Shown here piece by piece: positions 1 through 7,131 of a DNA stretch of 64,000 nt. Within the stretch, counting starts at the first letter, position 1; every line of letters starts with the position of its first letter. Source of the stretch: Streptomyces macrolidinus (lineage in GTDB: Bacteria > Actinomycetota > Actinomycetes > Streptomycetales > Streptomycetaceae); assembly GCF_023887685.1 (NCBI RefSeq), contig NZ_JAMWMR010000004.1, positions 1 to 64,000 of the forward strand, in the 5' to 3' direction. Below the pieces are notes generated by a model that did no database searches, was not told the origin of the DNA, and saw only the letters and a list, made by a program, of their open reading frames with translations. The position numbers and the translations under genes were made by a program.

Positions 1-2
1 AC

Positions 3-83
3 CGCCTGCGCAAGCATAAGATCTTCGGCTACCTCACCCCGGCTGAGACCCGGCAGCGGCATCAACACGCCCTCGCAGCGTAA
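3..83 (+). pseudogene. C-terminal remnant, possibly of an integrase-core transposase
   Basis: An open frame enters from the left edge and stops at TAA 81-83, giving 26 residues. It contains FGYLTPAET, which resembles the 'LGYLTPAE' close to the C-terminus of IS481/IS3-type transposases. The rest lies outside the window, so it could equally be the tail of an intact gene. The family link rests on one short motif and is weak. Confidence 0.3.
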
Positions 84-334
84 CCATCGAGTGTCCAAGA
101 GCACGGGGAAACTTCATGGACGGCCCATACCCATCCGGCGGACTCCCCGGTCTCCAGCGGCTCGCGCCGGGCCGCGCGGAGCCCTGCGGTGAGCGCGTCG
201 AGATCCGTTCCACGCGCCAGTACGACGTTCACCTCGTGGTCAGGACGGGAACCCCGGAATGTGATCCAACTTCGCATGAGGCGAACCCTAGTTGGGGGCA
301 CTGACATTCGATCGATGGGTCGTGTCGACGGCAC
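62..334 (-). pseudogene. Possible gene fragment, unknown function
   Basis: A 90-codon frame overlaps the transposase-like tail. Its middle part, about residues 30-70 (HEVNVVLARGTDLDALTAGL and onward), has G/C-rich third positions and a protein-like composition. The end nearest the transposase remnant looks random. This fits an N-terminal fragment cut off by an insertion or deletion near position 118. I do not recognise a family, and it may be spurious. Confidence 0.25.
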
Positions 335-359
335 TCTTGGCGCGCCGAACGGGCTTGTC

Positions 360-1100
360 TCAGGTCGACCTGCGCCATACCGAGATGTGCTTCGCGGAGT
401 CCTGAGTGAACGGCGTTCCGTCCCAGTCCGCTACTCGCCGCTCCAGTTCCAGCCCCGCGATCCGTGCCATCAGGTCGAGTTCCGACGGCCATACGTACCG
501 GTGCCGGGACGCGTCGCGGCGGTAGCGACCGTCGTCGCCGTCGCGGGTGAGGTGGTGCGAGACGAGGATCTGCTCGACCAAGTCGAAGGTGTCGAAGCCG
601 AGATGTCGATCCGAGACGTCGAACGGCACCGCGACCTGCCCCGGCGGCAGGAACCGCAGCGGCGGCACGCTCACCTCGATGACGAACCGGCCGCCGGGCG
701 CCAGATGCCGCGCGGCGTTGCGGAAGCACTCCACCTGCTCGTCCTGGGTGAGCAGGTTCGAGATGGTGTTGTAGACGAGATAGACCAGGCCGAACTCGCC
801 CGGGACGACGGTCGTGGCCATGTCCCCGAGCGTGACCGGAAGCGTGTCCTCGTCGACCTTGCGCCTGAGGACCGCGGCCATGTGCGGGGAGAGTTCGATA
901 CCGGCCACGGGCACGCCGCGTCGGCGCAAGGGGACGCCTACACGTCCGGTTCCGATGGCGAACTCCAACGCCCTGCCGTCCCCGGCGAGTTCGGCCAGGA
1001 AGTCGAGAGTCGGTCCGAGCACGGCGGCCGAGGACATCTCGTTCTCCTCGGCGTCATAGCGCTCGGCACTCGCACGGGTCCACAGCTCGCTGCTCGTCAC
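360..1100 (-). CDS. Class I SAM-dependent methyltransferase
   Basis: The predicted cytosolic protein has 246 residues and a GTG start. Motif I is LEFAIGTGRVG near residues 46-56 and is followed by the acidic strand GIELSPHM, the usual ligand to the SAM ribose. A second conserved region, LAPGGRFVIEV near residue 135, is typical of small-molecule or protein methyltransferases (Methyltransf_25/11). The substrate cannot be told from the sequence. The neighbours, a broken fragment on one side and a TetR gene on the other, give no pathway hint. No clear ribosome site precedes the GTG, so the start is uncertain. Confidence 0.8.
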   Translation of the reverse strand: MTSSELWTRASAERYDAEENEMSSAAVLGPTLDFLAELAGDGRALEFAIGTGRVGVPLRRRGVPVAGIELSPHMAAVLRRKVDEDTLPVTLGDMATTVVPGEFGLVYLVYNTISNLLTQDEQVECFRNAARHLAPGGRFVIEVSVPPLRFLPPGQVAVPFDVSDRHLGFDTFDLVEQILVSHHLTRDGDDGRYRRDASRHRYVWPSELDLMARIAGLELERRVADWDGTPFTQDSAKHISVWRRST

Positions 1101-1156
1101 GGTCGTCCACTGTGCAGAGCGCGGCGGGAGCTGTCCACGTATTTACCTCCGAGCGT

Positions 1157-1735
1157 TCACTGTTCACGCGCTCCCACTCGCAGCCCGTCCATGACGAGGT
1201 CGAGGAGGCGCGTCGCGCGAGGCTGCCAGTCGCCGCAGGGGTCGATCTGCCAGAGGCCGGCGATGGCGAGCAGGAAGTCGTCCGCCGTCACTCCCGGGCG
1301 GATGGTGCCCGCCTCCTCGTTGGCGCGAAGCAGGAGTTCGGCCGCGGAGGTCAGTGGCGCGTGACCCGGTTTCGCCGGGCCGCCCGGTGCGCTCGTGGCC
1401 TGGCGGATGGCGTCCGCGAGGCCTGCCTTGGCCATGGCGAACCCGGCGAGGCGGTCCATCCACTCCCGCAGGGCCCGCTCGGGTGCCCGGCTCTCCAGCA
1501 GCTCGGCCGCGCTGTCGGCGACCTGCCGCATCTCATGGCGGTAGACCTCGAGGACGAGCGCCTCACGATGGGGGAAGTTGCGGTAGAAGGTGCCCTGCCC
1601 GACGCCCGCCTTCCTGGCGATCACGCTCAGCGGAGCGTTCGCGGAGCAGGTCAGCTCGGCCAGCGCCACCTCCAGGATGCGCTCGCGGTTCCGCTGCGCG
1701 TCCGAGCGCTGAGGCGCGTCCTTCCTCGGCTGCAC
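1157..1735 (-). CDS. TetR-family regulator with SbtR-like C-terminal domain
   Basis: The protein is a 192-residue DNA-binding repressor. The N-terminal helix-turn-helix is visible as ILEVALAELT followed by SVIARKAGVGQGTFYRNFP (about residues 20-60). The C-terminal part, ELLLRANEEAGTIRPGV then DDFLLAIAGLW, matches the SbtR-type TetR C-terminal domain. The frame stays open far upstream, but GTG at 1735 is preceded by GAGGAGG four bases away and gives the normal family length. It faces away from the molybdenum hydroxylase operon. The 16-bp dyad 46 bp upstream is its likely operator, controlling itself and perhaps the divergent operon. Confidence 0.85.
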   Translation of the reverse strand: MQPRKDAPQRSDAQRNRERILEVALAELTCSANAPLSVIARKAGVGQGTFYRNFPHREALVLEVYRHEMRQVADSAAELLESRAPERALREWMDRLAGFAMAKAGLADAIRQATSAPGGPAKPGHAPLTSAAELLLRANEEAGTIRPGVTADDFLLAIAGLWQIDPCGDWQPRATRLLDLVMDGLRVGAREQ

Positions 1736-1780
1736 CCGTCCTCCTCGTAGGCTCGTGGCCGAACCCCGGTCTTGCTGAGC

Positions 1781-1822
1781 GGACAACTGTCCGGTAGCTT
1801 CCCCAGTACCGGACAGTTGTCC
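1781..1822. promoter_or_regulatory. Perfect 16-bp inverted repeat, probable TetR operator
   Basis: The arm GGACAACTGTCCGGTA (1781-1796) and its exact reverse complement (1807-1822) are separated by 10 bp. Each arm holds the near-palindrome GGACA-NN-TGTCC. The dyad lies between the start of the TetR gene and the divergent operon, where an autoregulatory operator is expected. Two half-palindromes in mirror orientation suggest two dimers binding. Assignment to this TetR is inference from position. Confidence 0.6.
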
Positions 1823-1924
1823 AATTTGCTCCACCATAGCGGTGGTTGCGGTTGATGGGGACACCCTGTGGCCGTCGACCTCGGCGTTCCTTCCCCGCGC
1901 CTCGCGGGTTCCCGAAGCACTATC

Positions 1925-2036
1925 GCTCCGTACAACACCACCGTTCCGTACAGCACCACCGCTTCGTACCGCACCACCGGCTTCGTACCGCACCGTCACT
2001 CCGTACAGCGCCATTACTCCGTACAGCGCCATCTCC
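1925..2036. repeat. Six tandem copies of an about 18-bp repeat
   Basis: The core CGTAC recurs at 1929, 1947, 1965, 1984, 2002 and 2020, a spacing of 18 or 19 bp. The unit is roughly CTCCGTACAGCACCACCG and drifts between copies; the last two are nearly identical. The array ends about 70 bp before the GTG of the iron-sulphur subunit, so it lies in the operon's leader or promoter. A period near two helical turns would place protein sites on one DNA face. No convincing reading frame runs through it. Confidence 0.75.
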
Positions 2037-2107
2037 TTGTCCGTGATTCGTCTGTCTGCCGGACCGCCCCTCGCGAGGGGTTCCGGATATGCGAAGGAAG
2101 GCTGATC

Positions 2108-2671
2108 GTGGCCCCACCCGTGTCCAGCGCCATCACCTTGACCATCAACGGCGAGAAGCACACGCTGTCCGTCGACCACCGCACCACACTGCTCGACGCT
2201 TTGCGTGAGCGTCTCGATCTGACCGGTACCAAGAAGGGCTGTGACCAGGGGCAGTGCGGTGCCTGCACGGTCCTGCTCGACGGGCGCCGGGCCGTGTCCT
2301 GCCTCCAGCTCGCGGTGGCCGTCGAAGGGCGTGAGGTCACCACCGTCGAAGGCGTGGCCGAAGGCGAGCGGCTGCACCCGGTGCAGCAGGCGTTCCTCGA
2401 CCTCGACGGCTACCAGTGCGGGTACTGCACCCCCGGCCAGATCTGTTCCGCCGTCGCGGTGATCGAGGAACACGCGGCGGGCTGGCCGAGCGCCGTCACC
2501 GACGACGTCCGCCCCGAAGCCGGGCCGCCACCGCTGAGCGCCGAGGAGATCCGGGAGCGTATGAGCGGCAACCTGTGCCGCTGTGGCGCGTATGTGTCGA
2601 TCGTCCAGGCGGTCGCGCGCGCGGCGGCCGAGGCGGGGGCCGAGGCCGAGGTCACGGAGGCGGTGGCATGA
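2108..2671 (+). CDS. Molybdenum hydroxylase 2Fe-2S subunit (PaoA/YagT-like)
   Basis: The small subunit carries electrons from the molybdenum site to FAD. Of 187 residues, the N-terminal plant-type ferredoxin domain has CDQGQCGACTV (about residues 45-55). The C-terminal helical [2Fe-2S] domain has CGYCTPGQ and CRCGAY. The frame is open well upstream, but GTG at 2108 follows AAGGAAG by seven bases and starts just before the first conserved strand (ITLTINGEKHTL). It lacks the Tat signal present in E. coli PaoA, so a cytosolic enzyme is likely. Its stop overlaps the next start (ATGA). Confidence 0.93.
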   Translation: MAPPVSSAITLTINGEKHTLSVDHRTTLLDALRERLDLTGTKKGCDQGQCGACTVLLDGRRAVSCLQLAVAVEGREVTTVEGVAEGERLHPVQQAFLDLDGYQCGYCTPGQICSAVAVIEEHAAGWPSAVTDDVRPEAGPPPLSAEEIRERMSGNLCRCGAYVSIVQAVARAAAEAGAEAEVTEAVA

Positions 2672-3660
2672 GGGAGTTCGGCTATCAGCGGGCGTCCGAC
2701 GTCGCGGGCGCGGTCGCGCTCCTCGGCGCGGACCCGGACGCACGCTTCCTCGGCGGTGGCACCAACCTCGTCGACCTGATGAAGACCGGTGTCGAGCGGC
2801 CCGCCCGGCTCGTGGACGTCCGTGAACTCCCCCTGGACGGCATCGAGTCGACGAAGGACGGTGGTCTGCGTATCGGCGCGACCGTCACCAACAGCGACCT
2901 CGCCGCCCACCCCGAAGTCCGCCGCCGCTACCCGGCGTTGACGCAGGCGGTCCTGTCCGGCGCCTCCGGTCAATTGCGCAACATGGCCACGGTCGGCGGG
3001 AATCTGCTCCAGCGCACCCGCTGCGGCTACTTCGCCGACGTGACCAAGCCGTGCAACAAGCGTGTCCCCGGCAGCGGTTGCCCCGCCATCGAGGGCGACC
3101 ACCACAACCACGCGATCCTGGGCGCCTCCCAGCACTGCGTGGCCGTCCATCCCTCGGACATGGGCGTCGCGTTGGCCGCCTTCGATGCCGTCGTCTCGTA
3201 CGAAACCACCGACGGGCCGGGCGAGTTGGCGCTCGCCGACTTCTATCTGCCGGTGGGTGACACCCCGCACCGGGAGACCGCCCTGCCGCCGGGGGCGCTG
3301 ATCACGGCTGTCACCCTGCCACCCGCCCCGGTCGCCGCCCGCTCGCGCTACCGCAAGGTGCGCGAGCGCGCTTCCTACGCGTTCGCGATCGGCTCGGTCG
3401 CCGCCGCGCTCGAGGTGCGGGACGGCGTCGTCCGCGAGGCGCGCCTGGCCCTCGGTGCGGTCGCGTCGCGGCCGTGGCGGGCCCGGACGGCCGAGCGGGA
3501 ACTGACCGGGGCACGGGCCGACGGCGAAAGCTTCGCCGCCGCCGCGGACGCCGAACTCGCCGCGGCCAAGCCGCTGTCGCACAACGGATACAAGGTGACA
3601 CTGATGCGCAACCTCATGGTGGCCGTCCTGTCCGAACTCGTCGAGGAGGCCTCCCGATGA
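2668..3660 (+). CDS. Molybdenum hydroxylase FAD subunit with extra Fe-S loop (PaoB/YagS-like)
   Basis: This 330-residue protein has a PCMH-type FAD-binding fold: FLGGGTNLVDLMK near residue 28 and ATVGGNLLQRTRC near residue 108. After it comes a cysteine-rich insertion, RCGYF, then PCNKR, then GSGCPA. E. coli PaoB uses the equivalent cysteines to hold an additional [4Fe-4S] cluster. The C-terminal CO-dehydrogenase flavoprotein domain follows. It overlaps both neighbours by four bases and works as the middle subunit of the three-part enzyme. The extra cluster is inferred from conserved cysteines. Confidence 0.93.
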   Translation: MREFGYQRASDVAGAVALLGADPDARFLGGGTNLVDLMKTGVERPARLVDVRELPLDGIESTKDGGLRIGATVTNSDLAAHPEVRRRYPALTQAVLSGASGQLRNMATVGGNLLQRTRCGYFADVTKPCNKRVPGSGCPAIEGDHHNHAILGASQHCVAVHPSDMGVALAAFDAVVSYETTDGPGELALADFYLPVGDTPHRETALPPGALITAVTLPPAPVAARSRYRKVRERASYAFAIGSVAAALEVRDGVVREARLALGAVASRPWRARTAERELTGARADGESFAAAADAELAAAKPLSHNGYKVTLMRNLMVAVLSELVEEASR

Positions 3661-5780
3661 CCACCGCCACCGCCAAAGCCACGACGGCGCAGGGCTCCGT
3701 CGGCACCGCGCACACCCGCGTGGAGGGCCGGGACAAGGTCACCGGGACGGCCCGCTACGCGGGAGACCTTCCCTTCACCGAACTCGCCTACGGCTGGCTG
3801 GTGTTGTCCACTGTGGCCCGTGGCCGTATCCGCTCGATGGAGACCGGACCGGTCCTCGCGATGCCGGGCGTCCTCACCGTCCTGCACCATCAGAACGCGC
3901 CGCGGATCGACAGCGACTACATCGGGCGGCTGGGCGTTCCGCCGGACCCGAGCGCCGCCCTCTTCCAGCACGACCGGGTGCCGCACCTGGGCTGGCCGGT
4001 GGCGCTGGTCGTCGCCGAGACCTCCGAGCAGGCCAGAGAGGCCGCCGAAGCGTTGGTGGTGCACTACGAGGAGAAGCCGCACGACACCGCCTTCGACGGC
4101 GAACGCCCGGACGTGCCCTCGCAGGACACGGAGGAGAAGGGCGACCTGGAGGCCGAACTCGCCGCGTCCGCCGTGGTCGTGGACGCGCGGTACACCACTC
4201 CGGAAGAGCACCACCACCCGATGGAACCCCATGCGGCGACCGCCCGGTGGGAGGGCGGACGACTCGATGTCGTCGACTCCGACCAGGGCACCGCATGGGT
4301 CGCGGAGGAACTCGCCAAGCTCTTCTCGCTCGAACCGAGCGCGGTTCGGGTGCGGTCCGAACACGTGGGCGGTGCCTTCGGGAGCAAGGGGGCCCGTGCG
4401 CATCAGGTGGCCGCCGTGATGGCCGCGACCGCCCTCCAGCGCCCGGTCCGCGTCGTCCTGACGCGCCGCCAGATGTTCTCAATCACCGGCTACCGCAGCC
4501 CCACGTCGCAGCGGATCAGGCTGGGCGCCGACGCCGACGGGCGGCTGCGCGCGCTGGAGCACCGCTCCGTGAACCTCACCTCGACCGTGTTCGAGTTCGT
4601 GGAGCCCTGCGCCGGGGTGTCACGGGTGATGTACGACGCCGCCGCCCACCACACGTCCAACGAGGTCGTACGGCTCGATGTGCCGACCCCGACATGGATG
4701 CGCGCTCCGGGCGAGGCGCCGGGGTCGTTCGCGCTGGAGTCGGCGCTGGACGAACTCGCCGAGCGGTGCGGCATCGACCCGATCGAACTGCGCGTACGCA
4801 ACGAACCCGAGCTGGGCCCCGTGTCCGGCCTGCCGTTCAGCACCCGTCGGCTGACCGACTGCTTCCGCGAGGGGGCCCGCAGGTTCGGCTGGGCCGAGCG
4901 GGACCCGCGCCCCGGCCTGCGCCGTGAAGGGCGCTGGCTGCTCGGCACCGGTACGGCGGCGGCGAGCTTCCCCTCCGGGGCCGCGCCCTCCACGGCGGCC
5001 GTGACCGCGCAGGCGGACGGCACCTTCACCGTGCGGATCGCCGCGGCGGACATCGGCACCGGGGCCCGTACCGCGATCACCCTGGTCGCCGCCGACGCGC
5101 TGGAGGTGGCACCGGACCGCGTACGGGTGCGCATCGGCGACAGCGACTTCGGACCGGCGATGATCGCGGGCGGTTCGATGGGCACCCGCTCCTGGTCATG
5201 GGCGGTCGCGGTGGCGGCCCGGGAGCTGCGCGAGCGGCTCGCCCTGGGCGGCGGCGTACCGCCGGAGGGCGTGACGGTGCGCTCCGACACCTCCGAGGCC
5301 GTCCGCGCCCTCGCCCAGAAGGAGCGGCACTCCTTCGGAGCGCAGTTCGCCGAGGTCGCCGTGGACGTCACCACCGGCGAGGTGCGGGTGCGGCGCATGC
5401 TCGGCATCTTCGCGGCCGGTCGCATCGTCAACCCGCTGACGGCGCGCAGCCAGTTCATCGGCGGGATGATCTGGGGCATCTCCATGGCCCTGCACGAGGA
5501 GGCGGTCCGGGACCGGGCCTCGGGCGGCCACGTCGGCGCCGACCTCGCCGGCTATCACGTGGCCACGCAGGCCGACGTACCGCTCGTCGAGGCGGACTGG
5601 GTGGACGACCCGGACCCGGACGACCCGGTCGGGATCAAGGGCGTCGGGGAGATCGGCATCGTGGGCGCCGCGGCGGCGATCGCCAACGCGGTCTGGCACG
5701 CGACCGGTGTCCGACACCGCAGCCTGCCCATCCGGCCCGACCGCGTCCTGGCCGCGGCCGAGGGAGCACCGGATGCTTGA
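3657..5780 (+). CDS. Molybdenum hydroxylase large (Moco-binding) subunit (PaoC/YagR-like)
   Basis: The 707-residue catalytic subunit binds the molybdenum cofactor and oxidises an aldehyde or N-heterocycle with water. Visible landmarks are the entry domain GTARYAGDLPF (about 30-40), the cofactor loop VGGAFGSKG (about 240), and IKGVGEIGIVG near the C-terminus, which carries the catalytic glutamate. The frame continues upstream inside the previous gene, but ATG 3657 overlapping TGA is the natural start. Substrate is undetermined. Closest recognisable architecture is PaoABC periplasmic aldehyde oxidoreductase; xanthine dehydrogenase is a common database label for such proteins. Confidence 0.93.
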   Translation: MTTATAKATTAQGSVGTAHTRVEGRDKVTGTARYAGDLPFTELAYGWLVLSTVARGRIRSMETGPVLAMPGVLTVLHHQNAPRIDSDYIGRLGVPPDPSAALFQHDRVPHLGWPVALVVAETSEQAREAAEALVVHYEEKPHDTAFDGERPDVPSQDTEEKGDLEAELAASAVVVDARYTTPEEHHHPMEPHAATARWEGGRLDVVDSDQGTAWVAEELAKLFSLEPSAVRVRSEHVGGAFGSKGARAHQVAAVMAATALQRPVRVVLTRRQMFSITGYRSPTSQRIRLGADADGRLRALEHRSVNLTSTVFEFVEPCAGVSRVMYDAAAHHTSNEVVRLDVPTPTWMRAPGEAPGSFALESALDELAERCGIDPIELRVRNEPELGPVSGLPFSTRRLTDCFREGARRFGWAERDPRPGLRREGRWLLGTGTAAASFPSGAAPSTAAVTAQADGTFTVRIAAADIGTGARTAITLVAADALEVAPDRVRVRIGDSDFGPAMIAGGSMGTRSWSWAVAVAARELRERLALGGGVPPEGVTVRSDTSEAVRALAQKERHSFGAQFAEVAVDVTTGEVRVRRMLGIFAAGRIVNPLTARSQFIGGMIWGISMALHEEAVRDRASGGHVGADLAGYHVATQADVPLVEADWVDDPDPDDPVGIKGVGEIGIVGAAAAIANAVWHATGVRHRSLPIRPDRVLAAAEGAPDA

Positions 5781-6915
5781 CATCGCCGAGGAGCTGCACC
5801 GCTGGGCCGAGGAGGGCAGGGCCTTCGCCGTCGCCACCGTCGTGGCCGTCGGCGGCAGCGCGCCCCGCGGCCCCGGTGCCTCCCTCGCCGTCGACAGCGA
5901 GGGCACGGTCATCGGTTCGGTCTCCGGTGGCTGTGTGGAAGGAGCGGTGTACGACCTGTGCGTCCAGGCGCTCGAGGACGGGGAGACCGTCCTCGAGCGG
6001 TTCGGGTACAGCGACGAGGACGCCTTCGCCGTCGGGCTGACCTGCGGCGGAGTCATCGACGTCCTGATCACACCGGTCGGCGTGGACACCCCCGCCGGTC
6101 CGGTGTTCCGCTCGGCCCTGTCGGCCGCCGTCCGGTCCGAGCCGGTGGCTGTGGCCCGGGTGCTCCAGGGCCCCGCCGACCTCCTCGGCAGGGCCCTGCT
6201 GGTCCGCCCCGACGGCACGTACGAGGGCGGCCTCGGCGGGCACCCGAGGCTGGACCGGACGGCGGCGGCCGAGGCCCGGTCGCTGCTGGAGGCGGGCCGC
6301 ACGGGCACGGTGGCCGTGTCCGAGGACGGCTCCCACTGCCCCGGCGGTCTGACCCTGTTCGTCGAGGCGAACGTGCCGCCGCCCCGTATGGTCGTCTTCG
6401 GCGCGATCGACTTCGCGGCGGCGCTCGTACGGGTGGGCAGGTTCCTCGGCTATCACGTGACGGTGTGCGACGCCCGCCCCGTCTTCGCCACCCGAGCCCG
6501 CTTTCCCGAGGCCGACGACATCGTGGTCGACTGGCCGCACCGTTACCTCGAGCGCACCGCGACCGACGCGCGCACGGTCCTGTGCGTGCTCACCCACGAC
6601 GCCAAGTTCGACATACCCCTGCTGACGGCGGCCCTGCGGATGCCCCTCGCGTTCGTCGGCGCGATGGGTTCGCGCCGCACTCATGAGGAGCGTGTCCGGC
6701 GGCTGCGCGAAGTCGGCGTGAGCGAGCGGGAGTTGTCGCGGTTGAGGTCGCCGATCGGCCTCGACCTCGGTGCCCGGACACCCGAGGAGACCGCCGTGTC
6801 GATCGCGGCGGAGATCGTCGCGGCCCGCAGAGGAGGCACGGGCGTGCCGCTGACCGACTCCGGGACACCCATCCACCACGACCGGGGAGAGGAAACGGTC
6901 GTCGCGGCTGCCTGA
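5773..6915 (+). CDS. XdhC/CoxI-family molybdenum hydroxylase maturation factor (PaoD-like)
   Basis: This 380-residue protein should bind the molybdenum cofactor, promote its sulphuration and insert it into the large subunit. The N-terminal XdhC domain is seen in VAVGGSAPRGPGASLAV and SGGCVEGAVYDL (residues 25-65). The C-terminal Rossmann XdhC_C domain is seen in VVFGAIDFAAALVRVGRFLG and FVGAMGSRRTHEERVRRL. The ATG overlaps the end of the large-subunit gene by eight bases, so translation is coupled. A short 5-bp hairpin (6917-6929) follows the stop. Confidence 0.92.
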   Translation: MLDIAEELHRWAEEGRAFAVATVVAVGGSAPRGPGASLAVDSEGTVIGSVSGGCVEGAVYDLCVQALEDGETVLERFGYSDEDAFAVGLTCGGVIDVLITPVGVDTPAGPVFRSALSAAVRSEPVAVARVLQGPADLLGRALLVRPDGTYEGGLGGHPRLDRTAAAEARSLLEAGRTGTVAVSEDGSHCPGGLTLFVEANVPPPRMVVFGAIDFAAALVRVGRFLGYHVTVCDARPVFATRARFPEADDIVVDWPHRYLERTATDARTVLCVLTHDAKFDIPLLTAALRMPLAFVGAMGSRRTHEERVRRLREVGVSERELSRLRSPIGLDLGARTPEETAVSIAAEIVAARRGGTGVPLTDSGTPIHHDRGEETVVAAA

Positions 6916-7065
6916 CGCTACGGCGTAGCACCTCTCGCCCATCCGAACGGGTGCACCGGCCTGGGCGCGCGGGTGTTTCGCCGGGCCGGGGCACTCGGCC
7001 GACGGTCCGGCGGCAATCCATGTGCGAGGGGGCGTCGAGCGAGAACCGGCAGAAGGAGGCGTTCC

Positions 7066-7131
7066 ATGGCCCGGACCCCGGACCGGACCCGAGGGGAACG
7101 ACCCGTCGGCCGTGGCACGGGCGCCCCGTGA
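7066..7131 (+). CDS. Short coupled leader ORF ahead of qcrB (21 codons)
   Basis: ATG 7066 follows the strongest ribosome site in this region (AGAAGGAGG, 7051-7059). The frame codes 21 residues rich in Arg, Gly and Pro and ends in TGA 7129-7131, which overlaps the GTG start of the cytochrome b gene. Either this is a real leader peptide that couples ribosomes into qcrB, or the site marks the qcrB start and a frameshift separates the two. The peptide resembles no family I know. Confidence 0.35.
   Translation: MARTPDRTRGERPVGRGTGAP

Noticed and set aside
1925-2036. CRISPR array
   Set aside because: Spacing is 18-19 bp with no separate spacers, the units drift, and no cas gene is present.
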